This document shows, piece after piece, positions 9,377-17,986 of a DNA stretch of 64,000 nt. The stretch is from NCBI GenBank assembly GCA_902630715.1, contig CACOVO010000005.1, positions 1-64,000 of the forward strand, written 5' to 3'. A program made the position numbers and the translations under genes. The DNA is from an uncultured SAR86 cluster bacterium (GTDB taxonomy: Bacteria > Pseudomonadota > Gammaproteobacteria > Magnimaribacterales > Magnimaribacteraceae). The notes beneath the pieces were generated by a model. That model searched no databases and was not told the origin of the DNA. It was given only the letters and a program-made list of their open reading frames with translations. Every line of letters begins with the position of its first letter. Within the stretch, counting starts at the first letter, position 1.

Positions 9377-11197
9377 CTTAGCTTCTTCATCTATCCATTC
9401 ATTTATAAGGTCTTCTAGAATGAATAAAGGAACAATTCCTTGGTTTAAAAGTATCGAATGAAACTTCTTCAGATCAAATTTATTGCCTAACTGGCTTTTG
9501 GCCTTATCTCTTAATTCTAAAATTTTCAACATGCCCATTTTGTAACTAGTAGCTTGTGCTGGCCAGACTATGTAGCGCTCAATTTCAACCCTTACCTCTG
9601 TATCGGACATTCCAGTTGTTTTTTTCATATAATCCATCGCCTTTTCTCTGGTCCATTTCTTGTGATGAATTCCTGTGTCAACGACTAATCTGTTTGCTCT
9701 AAACATTTCACTTTGAAGTACACCCAATTCATCGTAGAGATCTTTTGTCATGCCAACTTCAACTGCAAGTTGCTCAGAATATAGGGCCCATCCTTCAGTA
9801 TAGGCAGACGTCCTGTAACCTAATCTTCTGTACAAAGTTAAATCTTCGTTTTCTAAATTAAGAGCTATTTGAAAATGATGTCCAGGAACGGCCTCATGAA
9901 AAGTGAGTGTTCTCATACCAAATTTTGGAGTTTGCTTTATGTCATAAAGGTTCGCGTAAAATACACCAGGTCTTGATCCATCAAGGCTTGGAGATTGATA
10001 GTAACCTCCAGCAGCGGTTTTTTCGGAATATTCAGGAACAGCTCTTACCTCAACAGGGCTTTTGGGAAATTTCTCAAAATAAGGTTTAGCATCTTCCTCA
10101 GCCTCTTTAACCATTTGGTTATAGTCCCTTATTACAATTTTTTTCCTATCGGGAGTGTCTTCATACAAAAATTGAGGATCTTCATTTAAATCATTCATCA
10201 TTTCACCAATAGGTTTATTTACTTCATAACCAAGTTCGATAAATATATCCTTCATTCTGGCCCCAATACGCTCCACTTCTTGGAGGCCTATTTGATGTAT
10301 TTCTTCTGCAGAATAATCCGTTGTAGTGTAGGCCTTTAATCTCAATGCATAAAAATCTTCACCTTCAGGTAAAGACCAAACACCATGATGTTTATTAGCG
10401 TTTTCATAGTTTTCTGTCATGAAATTTAAAATTGACTCAAAGCCTGGTTTAACGGTGTAATCTATAGTTTCATTTAATTCGTTAAGTAGCTCATTCGATC
10501 TTTTTTCACTAAGATTTATGTCTTCTAATTTCACTTTAAAAATCTGAATTAGGGGATTTTCAGAATCTTCATATGATAAAAACTCACCTAACTGTCGGAT
10601 CACATGGTCAAAGACATATTTCGGTGCAAATATTCCCAATTTTTTCTGCTCCTCCAACCAAATTAAGTTTGCATTTAAAGCATCATCGAACATTTTTACC
10701 CGCTCAATATAATCTGATGCTTCGCGCTCATTTCTTACTGGATGAGTGTCTGTCATAAATTCCACAAGATTTAAGTGATTACCGCTAATTTGGTTAAAGG
10801 GATATGTGTGATACCTAAATTTTTCGTGTCTCTCGATATCCATTTCAGTATCAAAAATAGCTATCTTTAATGTGATTTTTTGATTTTCGTCGAGCTTAGA
10901 TTGCTCGAATCCTCTAAGAACTTCTAAACGTTCTAAATTTTCTTTGTAATTTTTTTCTGCGTCTTCGAGGGAAGATATCGAAAGCTTTCGGTTGTGGCCA
11001 AATATACCAGCAAAATTGTCAAATATTCCTAAGTATGTCATGTACTCGGGGGAATCTAGGATATTCAAAACTAGCTCCATGCCCAGATAGTGATCTAAGG
11101 AGATAGGTTTTTTAGAAAATAAATTCATCAAATAAAGCGATAAAGTCGCCAAGATTATCAATACGAGAGCGTATATACTTTTAAGTGTTATTTTCAT
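9368..11197 (-). CDS. DUF885 family protein, membrane-anchored metallopeptidase-like
   Basis: A 609-residue protein with an N-terminal signal anchor (about residues 6-26) followed by a long helical DUF885 domain. The family-defining HEAVPGHH sequence is at residues 434-441 and resembles a zinc-peptidase helix of the HExxxH kind. Proteins of this family are usually exported and are thought to be peptidases, but substrates are mostly unknown. It would act in the periplasm. The gene lies 150 bases downstream of the PHB-depolymerase-like gene on the same strand. Confidence 0.8.
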   Translation of the reverse strand: MKITLKSIYALVLIILATLSLYLMNLFSKKPISLDHYLGMELVLNILDSPEYMTYLGIFDNFAGIFGHNRKLSISSLEDAEKNYKENLERLEVLRGFEQSKLDENQKITLKIAIFDTEMDIERHEKFRYHTYPFNQISGNHLNLVEFMTDTHPVRNEREASDYIERVKMFDDALNANLIWLEEQKKLGIFAPKYVFDHVIRQLGEFLSYEDSENPLIQIFKVKLEDINLSEKRSNELLNELNETIDYTVKPGFESILNFMTENYENANKHHGVWSLPEGEDFYALRLKAYTTTDYSAEEIHQIGLQEVERIGARMKDIFIELGYEVNKPIGEMMNDLNEDPQFLYEDTPDRKKIVIRDYNQMVKEAEEDAKPYFEKFPKSPVEVRAVPEYSEKTAAGGYYQSPSLDGSRPGVFYANLYDIKQTPKFGMRTLTFHEAVPGHHFQIALNLENEDLTLYRRLGYRTSAYTEGWALYSEQLAVEVGMTKDLYDELGVLQSEMFRANRLVVDTGIHHKKWTREKAMDYMKKTTGMSDTEVRVEIERYIVWPAQATSYKMGMLKILELRDKAKSQLGNKFDLKKFHSILLNQGIVPLFILEDLINEWIDEEAKLT

Positions 11198-11346
11198 GAT
11201 TAATTAAAACCTAATATTGCAGTTCTTCTGAGGCCTATATATAAAGTCATTGTACCGTTATTAAAACGTGTCAGGTTTATTATAGGATGAAAGGGATTAC
11301 TAAATGATAGATTTGATTTGCTTTTAAGATGGTTTTTAATCGTAGA

Positions 11347-12318
11347 TTATTTATCTAGGCTTTCGAAAACAGAGTAAATTTCTTCAGCAGTATTTATATC
11401 TCTTACATTTCCATTGAAATAGGAGCTATATTCGACATTTGGCGACGCGTATATATGACCTCCATTTACTAAGGTGTAGAGTGCAACAAGCTTCTCTCCT
11501 TTGCTAACTTTTTTTGTTACAGAACTATTAGGATCTCCATCAGACTCTTCCAGACGAAAAACCTTTTCCTCAGTTCTAACATCTAGATTTTTCCAGTATT
11601 CATAGGTTTTATCCGAGGACTGAACAATACCTCTGCTAGTATTTCCAAAAAGACTTACTAGTCCTCCATCATAGGGCGCAATCTTGTCAGCAGTTCCATT
11701 GAAGATCATGATATTCACTGATTTCTGTGATCTTATGCAATCGTTGTTTTCTTCTACAGGTATTGTAGCTACTAGTGGAGCCAGCAAAGACACACTCTCA
11801 GGTGCCTCATATCCTAGCCTGTACATCATTTGTCCACCATTAGAAATACCTGTTGCCACGACTTTAGTCCTATCAATTGAAAAATCTTTTTCTAATGATT
11901 CAATCATCTTTTTAAAAAATCCTACATCATCAATTTTTTTGAGGTTAGCTTCGTAGTCAGCAGATGCACGGCAGTCATTCCAGAATTTTTCGTATCCTTG
12001 AGGATAAACGAGCACAAATCCCTTTTCATTCGCTAGATATTCAAAATCATATCCAGTTGCAATTCTCATTACTTCCGAAGTGCCGAAAGATCCATGGAAA
12101 ACAAAAAACGCTGGAGAACCGGGTCTTAACCCTTCAGGAATAAAAACATCGTATGTTCTGCTGATACCATCGTGAACGAGACTTTGTGGTTTATATTCAC
12201 CGAAAGAAGGTGCCTGACGTTCTGGGATAACATTGATGTAGTTGAATATAAATATGTAAGCGCTCAATGCGCCCGTAATTAACCCTATAAAGAACAGTGA
12301 GGATTTAGATTTCAGCAT
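11347..12318 (-). CDS. PHB-depolymerase/feruloyl-esterase-like exported hydrolase
   Basis: A 323-residue protein with an N-terminal membrane/signal segment (residues 8-28). The catalytic fold is of the LpqC/poly(3-hydroxybutyrate) depolymerase group: an oxyanion FVFHGSFG, nucleophile elbow GISNGG (Ser159), an Asp in NGTADKIAPY and a late NGGHIY histidine. Relatives act on polyesters, feruloyl esters or short acyl esters outside the cytoplasm. The conserved WNDC region is also present. The substrate cannot be fixed from sequence. It is preceded by a possible 29-residue hydrophobic peptide gene on the same strand. Confidence 0.75.
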   Translation of the reverse strand: MLKSKSSLFFIGLITGALSAYIFIFNYINVIPERQAPSFGEYKPQSLVHDGISRTYDVFIPEGLRPGSPAFFVFHGSFGTSEVMRIATGYDFEYLANEKGFVLVYPQGYEKFWNDCRASADYEANLKKIDDVGFFKKMIESLEKDFSIDRTKVVATGISNGGQMMYRLGYEAPESVSLLAPLVATIPVEENNDCIRSQKSVNIMIFNGTADKIAPYDGGLVSLFGNTSRGIVQSSDKTYEYWKNLDVRTEEKVFRLEESDGDPNSSVTKKVSKGEKLVALYTLVNGGHIYASPNVEYSSYFNGNVRDINTAEEIYSVFESLDK

Positions 12319-12327
12319 ATGCGATTG

Positions 12328-12417
12328 TCACAATACGAAAATTATATAGTAGCTTGAAACAATAAAGCCTATCAAAAAACCACCAACCAATATGAGCATC
12401 CCGCTTAAGTTAATCAT
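12328..12417 (-). CDS. Possible 29-residue single-pass membrane peptide
   Basis: A short frame (ATG at 12417, TGA at 12328-12330) encodes a mostly hydrophobic peptide with a small-residue GGFLIGF core, consistent with one membrane helix. It ends nine bases before the esterase start. No Shine-Dalgarno sequence is visible, so it may be chance. Comparison with related genomes would decide. Confidence 0.3.
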   Translation of the reverse strand: MINLSGMLILVGGFLIGFIVSSYYIIFVL

Positions 12418-12461
12418 AAAGCAATTTAGTAAAATCTAATCTATAGTATCAGATAATTTCA

Positions 12462-13094
12462 ATGGATTATTGCACCCTATGTAACGCAACGGATGTTTAT
12501 TTATACAGTCAAATAGATAAAAGGAAATATTATAGATGCCAAAATTGCAAATTTATTTATTTGGATAGTAAAGACCGTCTATCTCCAAACGATGAAAAGA
12601 ATCGATATGATCTTCATAATAACAATCCACTAGATAAACAATACCGAGAATTTCTTGCCCGCCTATATGAACCAGTCTATGAAAAGATAAAGATTGGCGA
12701 TAAAGGTCTGGATTATGGTTGCGGTCCTGGGCCCGCTTTAGCAGCCATGTTCATTGAGCAAGGCTTTACTGTTGACCTTTATGACCCTTTTTACTTTCCA
12801 GATAAATCTCATCTATCTAAAAAATATAATTTTATAACTTGTTCTGAGGTGGCTGAGCATTTTTATAAGCCTGCAAAGGAGTTTAGAGAGATAGACAAAG
12901 TTTTAATTAAAGGAGGTTGGTTTGGCATGATGACAAATTTATATGATGACTCGACAAGCTTCGAAAGTTGGTATTACAGAAAAGACCCAACTCATGTGTC
13001 ATTCTATTCTAGAGAAACTCTTCATAAGATAGCTTCAATCATGTCTTGGAATATAGAAGAGCTGAATCATAATGTTGTTTTGTTTCAAAAATAA
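12462..13094 (+). CDS. Class I SAM-dependent methyltransferase with N-terminal zinc ribbon
   Basis: 210 residues. The N-terminus has two CxxC pairs (CTLC and CQNC) separated by about 20 residues, a small zinc ribbon seen in sugar C-methyltransferases and relatives. The SAM site is LDYGCGPGP, and a post-motif CSEVAEHF resembles Methyltransf_23-type enzymes. The substrate is not known. It stands alone between divergent and downstream genes; 45 bases separate it from the VOC gene. Its length is short for a two-domain enzyme. Confidence 0.75.
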   Translation: MDYCTLCNATDVYLYSQIDKRKYYRCQNCKFIYLDSKDRLSPNDEKNRYDLHNNNPLDKQYREFLARLYEPVYEKIKIGDKGLDYGCGPGPALAAMFIEQGFTVDLYDPFYFPDKSHLSKKYNFITCSEVAEHFYKPAKEFREIDKVLIKGGWFGMMTNLYDDSTSFESWYYRKDPTHVSFYSRETLHKIASIMSWNIEELNHNVVLFQK

Positions 13095-13139
13095 TTATGT
13101 TTGAATCAGTGTTTTAATGATACTTAAAAGGGGAATTAA

Positions 13140-13529
13140 ATGTTTAGTCATATAATGGTAGGAGCGAATGATATAGAACAGTCTAAAAAGTTTTACGACA
13201 GTATACTTGGGGTTTTAGGTGCAGAGCCTGGAGTATTATCCGTAAACCCTACTGGTCATAAAAGATACATGTATTTCCTTGAAGGTAATGTCTTTCTTAT
13301 TTCAGAACCTATTGATGACAATGATGCAACAATTGGAAATGGAAGCACAATTGGCTTTGCGATTAAAAGCCCAGAACAAGGAGAAGAGTGGCACCAGGCT
13401 GGAGTCGATAATGGTGGAACAACTTGTGAAGATCCTCCGGGCATAAGAGAGGGGATGGGTATGAAATTATATTTAGCCTATCTTAGAGATCCTTCAGGAA
13501 ATAAATTATGTGGACTCCTTAATTTATAA
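13140..13529 (+). CDS. VOC-superfamily (glyoxalase/dioxygenase-like) protein
   Basis: A 129-residue protein with the paired beta-alpha-beta-beta-beta modules of the vicinal oxygen chelate fold. It opens with the typical FSHIMVGANDIEQSKKFYD pattern, where the His is a likely metal ligand, and ends with the usual RDPSGNKLC strand. Members include glyoxalase I, extradiol dioxygenases and resistance proteins; this one is the single-domain, glyoxalase-like kind. AAAAGGGG six bases before the ATG is a good ribosome-binding site. It starts a compact three-gene unit with the hydrolase (5-base gap) and SDR. Confidence 0.8.
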   Translation: MFSHIMVGANDIEQSKKFYDSILGVLGAEPGVLSVNPTGHKRYMYFLEGNVFLISEPIDDNDATIGNGSTIGFAIKSPEQGEEWHQAGVDNGGTTCEDPPGIREGMGMKLYLAYLRDPSGNKLCGLLNL

Positions 13530-13534
13530 AAATA

Positions 13535-14281
13535 ATGGAACTTGAGCTTGATACAGCCAAGCTAAATTTCGAAGTTCACGGAGACCCAAAAAATCATCCC
13601 CTTGTCTTATGGCATGGGGCTGGTTGCACACTCAGAATGTGGGATAACGTATTAGAGGGTCTTAAAAAAGACTTCTTTACTATATCTTTCGACATTCGTG
13701 GCTCTGGAAAGAGTATTAATTTAGACGAAGATCAGAGTTCTTATTCTTTTGAGGTGTATGCAAATGACCTAAATCAAATATTGAAGTATCTCAATATAGA
13801 GAAATTTCATATTTGGAGCATGGCTTGGGGGACTAGAGCAGCAATAGCCTATTCATCTTTATATTCTAGCCAAGTTTTGACTGCAGTTTTTAGCGATGCG
13901 AGTATAGGTGCAGCAGATGTAGTTGCACAAAAATCTGGGTTACGAGAAGCACTAAAGGCTCAAGATGAAGTCGGTATAAGAAGACATGACTTGCCTAAAG
14001 GCTGGAACGAGCACATCAATTACGAGAGCGCTAAATTATGCCTAAAGGCAGCCGCAAAATTCGACTTAGTAAGAGCTATCGAAGCTATTGATTTTCCGTT
14101 TTTAGTTATGACCGGAGATTACGACCCAAACCTTGCCTCAAGCAAGGAAATAGTAAGAATTACGAAGACGGGAAAATTAGAAATCCTTGAAGGAATTGGC
14201 CACGGCTCGGTTCTCCAAAGACCTGATTTAACTTTGGACAAATTTTTGAAATGGCATGAACTTAGAGAAAATTATGCTTAA
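13535..14281 (+). CDS. Alpha/beta-hydrolase-fold protein lacking the serine nucleophile
   Basis: 248 residues, similar in layout to 3-oxoadipate enol-lactonase and related hydrolases: oxyanion LWHGAGC, DIRGSGKS, acid candidates D195/D197 (GDYDPN) and base H223 (GIGHGS). The nucleophile elbow reads S-M-A-W-G, with Ala97 (codon GCT, 13823-13825) where Ser, Cys or Asp is expected. The rest of the fold is intact. It may therefore be a non-hydrolytic enzyme, a binding protein or an inactive paralogue. It lies between VOC and SDR genes and overlaps the SDR start by eight bases. Confidence 0.75.
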   Translation: MELELDTAKLNFEVHGDPKNHPLVLWHGAGCTLRMWDNVLEGLKKDFFTISFDIRGSGKSINLDEDQSSYSFEVYANDLNQILKYLNIEKFHIWSMAWGTRAAIAYSSLYSSQVLTAVFSDASIGAADVVAQKSGLREALKAQDEVGIRRHDLPKGWNEHINYESAKLCLKAAAKFDLVRAIEAIDFPFLVMTGDYDPNLASSKEIVRITKTGKLEILEGIGHGSVLQRPDLTLDKFLKWHELRENYA

Positions 14282-14984
14282 AGATAAAACAATACTTATT
14301 ACGGGAGCATCCAATGGATTGGGCAGGGCCTGGGCTGAAAAATTCAACGAAGAGGGCGCAAAAGTTTTTGCCATGGATATTGAGCCTAATGGTTTGGACT
14401 TATTAAAAAATAAAGGTATCGAAATTTGTCTTGGAGATGTATCTGTCCCACAAGAAGTGAAGTACTTTGTAGAAACTGCATTTGAATCTACCGGCGCCTT
14501 AGATGTTGTATTCAATAATGCAGGAATGGGATTTGGTCATAGAGTGGACAATTTTCCAGATGGAAAATTTGAGCATCATATCTCAGTACACTTATTCGGA
14601 ACCATCTATGGAATGAGATATGCTCTCCCATTAATGCAAAAGCAAGGATATGGAAGAATCGTAAATACTATCTCTAGAAATGCTGAGGCAGATCAAGAGG
14701 GCACCTCTGCTTATGCAGCGGCAAAGGCCGCTATATGGTCAGCTTCTCGAGTGGCCGCGCAAGAGAACTCCGACAAGGATATTTTGATAAATATGATAAT
14801 TCCAGGACCAACGAATACAGGGATATGGGGTAAGGATATGCCACACCTTCAAAAGCCAGATGAAACCTTTCCAACCGCAAAAATGTTAGCTACTCTTAAA
14901 AGGAATGGTCCATCTGGTAAAGTTTTTTGGAACGAAAAAATATATCCAATGTTCAACGAGGACAATCAGATCTTAAAAGGATAG
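14274..14984 (+). CDS. Short-chain dehydrogenase/reductase (SDR)
   Basis: About 236 residues in a classical SDR fold: nucleotide-binding TGASNGLG near the N-terminus, the NNAG motif, Ser in NTIS and catalytic Y147-AAA-K151. An acidic residue at the end of strand 2 (AMDIEP) suggests NAD(H) preference. ATG 14274 was chosen because the SDR core begins right after it; an in-frame ATG at 14256 would extend the protein by six residues into the upstream gene. Translational coupling with the hydrolase is likely. Substrate unknown; presumably an alcohol or ketone from the same small pathway. Confidence 0.85.
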   Translation: MLKDKTILITGASNGLGRAWAEKFNEEGAKVFAMDIEPNGLDLLKNKGIEICLGDVSVPQEVKYFVETAFESTGALDVVFNNAGMGFGHRVDNFPDGKFEHHISVHLFGTIYGMRYALPLMQKQGYGRIVNTISRNAEADQEGTSAYAAAKAAIWSASRVAAQENSDKDILINMIIPGPTNTGIWGKDMPHLQKPDETFPTAKMLATLKRNGPSGKVFWNEKIYPMFNEDNQILKG

Positions 14985-15007
14985 ACGGCCAGATTAGCTG
15001 GCCGTCT
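14983..15007. terminator. Strong hairpin between convergent genes, likely bidirectional terminator
   Basis: A perfect 10-bp stem AGACGGCCAG / CTGGCCGTCT encloses the five-base loop ATTAG. It overlaps the SDR stop and ends seven bases before the stop of the convergent exported-protein gene. A short T tract follows only on the minus strand (TTTT), so efficiency is uncertain. The position favours a shared terminator. Confidence 0.6.
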
Positions 15008-15014
15008 CAGGACC

Positions 15015-15458
15015 CTAGTTTACTTGAAATACTTCAAAACTCAGTGTTCCCGCCATGAGGTCCACTTTACCTTGGGCGTGATTTATCACTCCGTTGTTAA
15101 GCGAGTCGAAAGAATACATAGTTACTATCTTACCTTTTCGAACCCAAGAACCTTGAAGTGAAGCGTATTGCATCTCTCCGTCTTCATTTATGGTTCTAGC
15201 TTGGCCTGAAAATTCTCCAGACATACCGTCATCACTGTTCACAGTAAAGTTATGTGTTAAGTAAACTTTTCCGTATCCCTCTCCTACGGTTCCTTCTGAA
15301 GTTATTGTACTTCCGCCTTCTTTCGCAATCCATGACGTCATTTCAAAGTTTGCTGGGAAGCTCTCTCCAGATACATCAAAAGAGAAGAGATTTGATGAAC
15401 ACAGAATAGAAACAGAAGTGAATAACCCAATTAGAGCGTTTTTTATAATCTTAATCAT
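15015..15458 (-). CDS. Small exported protein, paralogue of the gene at 16170
   Basis: 147 residues with a clear N-terminal signal peptide (lysines then a hydrophobic run to about residue 26). The mature part starts with S-G-E-S-F and contains GGSTITSEG and YGKVYLTHNF; the gene at 16170 has K-G-E-S-F, GGTITVSSE and YGKVFLTYNV in the same order. The shared beta-strand-rich pattern shows common descent. I do not recognise a named family. It lies downstream of a lipoprotein gene on the same strand (18-base gap), so the products may work together in the periplasm. Confidence 0.65.
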   Translation of the reverse strand: MIKIIKNALIGLFTSVSILCSSNLFSFDVSGESFPANFEMTSWIAKEGGSTITSEGTVGEGYGKVYLTHNFTVNSDDGMSGEFSGQARTINEDGEMQYASLQGSWVRKGKIVTMYSFDSLNNGVINHAQGKVDLMAGTLSFEVFQVN

Positions 15459-15476
15459 TTTATTTTCCTTTTTTAT

Positions 15477-16100
15477 TTATTTTGGTGCTGATTCCGGTTG
15501 ATAATCATAATATCCATCTGTGGGAATCATTAGATGAACATAAGGCGAACCTTTGAACATGACGTATGGTGCGCCGGTTGTGAATTCAGTTGTCTGTGTA
15601 TCTAGGCTTGAAGGATCTTTAGGAAGCAACATGAGATGTGGTCCTGACTCAATAAAATGGATAGGATCTGATCCTTCTCTGTCCCCTTCAGAATAAGCCC
15701 TAAAATTATCTACACCAGTATCTCCATGAAGCATCCACAGCCAACCATCGCTATTCATTTCAGGGATAGTTTGATTCATATAAGCATCTACCCAAGCTAA
15801 AGAAGCCTCATCCCCGCACGCTGGATTTGCATCATGGGGTTTATCAAATCCATTCTCAGGCATAGGGTTAAATGGTAAACAAACCCAGCCATTGGTTCCT
15901 TCTCTTAATACTTCTCCATTTCCACCCTTTACAGTTGCAAAATTTCCAATGAAATCTGGTGCAGCAGTAGAGTAAGCCCAAATCTGCCACTCGGCCGAAT
16001 CGTGGGGACCTTGAGGCTCCCCTTTTGCTTCAGAATTCATATCTGAACCACAGGAAACAAGTGCAAATAAAATGGTGGCTAAACCGAATTTTTTCATCAT
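15477..16100 (-). CDS. Putative lipoprotein of unknown function
   Basis: About 207 residues. The start at 16100 (ATGATG) is chosen because a GGAGG ribosome-binding site lies just upstream, inside a longer in-frame ATG at 16112. A short signal sequence ends in a lipobox LVSC, giving Cys17 as the lipidated residue. The mature protein is rich in Gly, Pro, Asp and Trp and contains WLWMLHGDTGVDN and a late SPYVHLMIPT segment. I do not recognise the family. It is divergent from the 16170 gene and upstream of its paralogue, within a small cluster of exported proteins. Confidence 0.65.
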   Translation of the reverse strand: MMKKFGLATILFALVSCGSDMNSEAKGEPQGPHDSAEWQIWAYSTAAPDFIGNFATVKGGNGEVLREGTNGWVCLPFNPMPENGFDKPHDANPACGDEASLAWVDAYMNQTIPEMNSDGWLWMLHGDTGVDNFRAYSEGDREGSDPIHFIESGPHLMLLPKDPSSLDTQTTEFTTGAPYVMFKGSPYVHLMIPTDGYYDYQPESAPK

Positions 16101-16169
16101 TTTTTCCTCCAATGATTGTTAATTTTGTTAAGGTCAGTATATCTATTCATAAAAAAAAAGGAGAATATT

Positions 16170-16592
16170 ATGAAATTTTTGAAACTTGGCTTAGCAATAA
16201 TTTTATCTGCGACCTTTTCTCTATCTATTTTCTCTCACGATCCAAAAGGGGAATCTTTTTCTTTGTCTGGCAAAATTACTTCAATAGAGCTTACCGTCGA
16301 CGGCGGCACCATAACTGTTTCATCTGAAGCAGGAAGGTATGGAAAAGTCTTCCTAACTTATAATGTTAAGTTAAACCCATCTTTACCAAATCAGGGATAT
16401 TTTTCTGGAAGAGGAGTTGGATTTAACGATGGTGTAAGACAGGCTGGATCCAGACAAGGGGTATTTAGAAGAGAGGGTTCGATAATGAAGTTCTGGTCAC
16501 TGGATGACGTGACAGATGGAAATATGAACTATTGCGAGACGGTAATGGATTTAGAAACTGAGACAGTTGAAATGACCTTTTATCCTTTCTAG
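16170..16592 (+). CDS. Small exported protein, paralogue of the gene at 15015
   Basis: 140 residues; ATG 16170 follows an AAAGGAG ribosome-binding site, so an in-frame start at 16116 is rejected. A signal peptide of about 22 residues precedes a mature domain beginning at or near DPKGESF. It shares the ordered motifs GESF, GG(S)TIT, YGKV(F/Y)LT(Y/H)N and FSG with the protein encoded at 15015. The two genes are on opposite strands around a lipoprotein gene. Function unknown. An intrinsic terminator follows directly. Confidence 0.65.
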   Translation: MKFLKLGLAIILSATFSLSIFSHDPKGESFSLSGKITSIELTVDGGTITVSSEAGRYGKVFLTYNVKLNPSLPNQGYFSGRGVGFNDGVRQAGSRQGVFRREGSIMKFWSLDDVTDGNMNYCETVMDLETETVEMTFYPF

Positions 16593-16603
16593 GACAAATA
16601 TTG

Positions 16604-16630
16604 AAAGCCCTCCATTAGGAGGGTTTTTTT
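16604..16630 (+). terminator. Rho-independent terminator
   Basis: The stem CCCTCC (16608-16613) / GGAGGG (16618-16623) with loop ATTA is followed by seven T (16624-16630) and preceded by a matching A run. It ends the small exported-protein transcript, so the mannosyltransferase operon needs its own promoter or read-through. Confidence 0.9.
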
Positions 16631-16642
16631 AATGAGGAATCT

Positions 16643-17986
16643 ATGACATCAATAATTGGGAATTGGCAGATAATTCTTATTTTGCTTATCGGAGCAGCAT
16701 TAAGGTTTTATAATCTTGGATTCATCCCTGGCCCTATATTTGATGAAGTCTTCTATCCCGATTTTGCTTTAAGTTATCTCAAAGGAGAACCTTTTTTTTC
16801 AGTTCATCCACCTCTTGGTTCTTATATATTAGCGTTTGGAATATACATTTATGATTTAATCCCCTGGGCAGAGGGAATTGATCTTTCTTCGGCTCAATTA
16901 GATCAAATTAATCCACTGTCTTTCCGCTGGATAGGCGCTTTAGCTGGGGTTATTCTTATTTATGTAGGTTATAAGTTGGCAATCGAGATGCTTGATCAAA
17001 GGTTCTTTGCTCTTTTAGTTGCTCTATTTTTGGCTCTTGATGGATCATTAATGGTTGACTCACGAATAGGCATTATAAATATCTACTTATGTTTATTTGG
17101 TTTCATGGCTATTTTATTTTTCGTGAAGGGATTAAAAAATTCTGAGCACGGATCTTTAATTGTTTCAAGTTTCCTTCTTGGAGCTGTCATCTCAGTAAAG
17201 TGGAACGGATTGGGTTTTTGGTTAACCTTACTTTTATTTTCCCTTTTATTTTTCTTCTTAAGCAGAAAGCAAACTAGTTTTGATTATAAATATCAAATCT
17301 CAAAAATTGCCTCCTTTGTGATTTATTTTTTTGCACCTTTTTTTATTTATCTATTATTTTGGCTACCTGAGATATTTGATAGTGAATATTCATTGATTGA
17401 TAAACATTTCCAAATGATTTCTTATCATTTTGAAAATGCAGACCAAAAAGACCACCCTTACAGTTCACCTTGGTACACCTGGCCTTTTATGATCCGCCCG
17501 ATTGGCTACTTTTTTGATTCTGAGACACTTGTCGGTGAAGATGGGTCTTTTATTGAATTTTATAGCGCAATACATCTCTTGCCCAATCCTGCACTATCTC
17601 TTCTTGCATTTTGTGCAGTAATTATTTTGACATTTAAATGGATTGATACATTAGCAAGACCGGCGAGTAGTCTTAGGCTCTCAAAAGATACATATGCAAT
17701 CAGCCTCATACTATTGGGGTACTATTCAAATTTTTTACCATGGGCTATTGCATCTAGGTCAACATTTATTTATCACTACCAACCTGCTGCAGTTTTTTCA
17801 TTTTTTGCCCTAGCATTTCTTTTACATAAACTTTTTATTAAAAATAAATTCGAAAATAAGCTTCTCTATTATTTTGCATTATCCTTAATATGCATATCGG
17901 CAATTTACTGGCTTCCTATTCATTTAGGCCTTGAGATAACCAGTGAGAATTTTTATTCTAGGATGTGGTTTAGCTCATGGATATAA
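16643..17986 (+). CDS. Protein O-mannosyltransferase family (PMT, GT39) membrane enzyme
   Basis: 447 residues with around ten hydrophobic segments. PMT hallmarks are in the expected order: Asp34-Glu35 in the first periplasmic loop (GPIFDEVFY), then HPPLGS (His55), DSRIGI, GAVISVKWNGL and a PWYTWPFMIRP region matching the PMT_4TMC part. PMT enzymes use polyprenyl- or dolichyl-phosphate-mannose to mannosylate Ser/Thr of proteins during or after Sec export. A sugar-lipid transferase of the wider GT-C group is the main alternative. The 3' end overlaps the donor-synthase-like gene by ten bases, which supports a paired function. AGGAA lies before the ATG. Confidence 0.75.
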   Translation: MTSIIGNWQIILILLIGAALRFYNLGFIPGPIFDEVFYPDFALSYLKGEPFFSVHPPLGSYILAFGIYIYDLIPWAEGIDLSSAQLDQINPLSFRWIGALAGVILIYVGYKLAIEMLDQRFFALLVALFLALDGSLMVDSRIGIINIYLCLFGFMAILFFVKGLKNSEHGSLIVSSFLLGAVISVKWNGLGFWLTLLLFSLLFFFLSRKQTSFDYKYQISKIASFVIYFFAPFFIYLLFWLPEIFDSEYSLIDKHFQMISYHFENADQKDHPYSSPWYTWPFMIRPIGYFFDSETLVGEDGSFIEFYSAIHLLPNPALSLLAFCAVIILTFKWIDTLARPASSLRLSKDTYAISLILLGYYSNFLPWAIASRSTFIYHYQPAAVFSFFALAFLLHKLFIKNKFENKLLYYFALSLICISAIYWLPIHLGLEITSENFYSRMWFSSWI

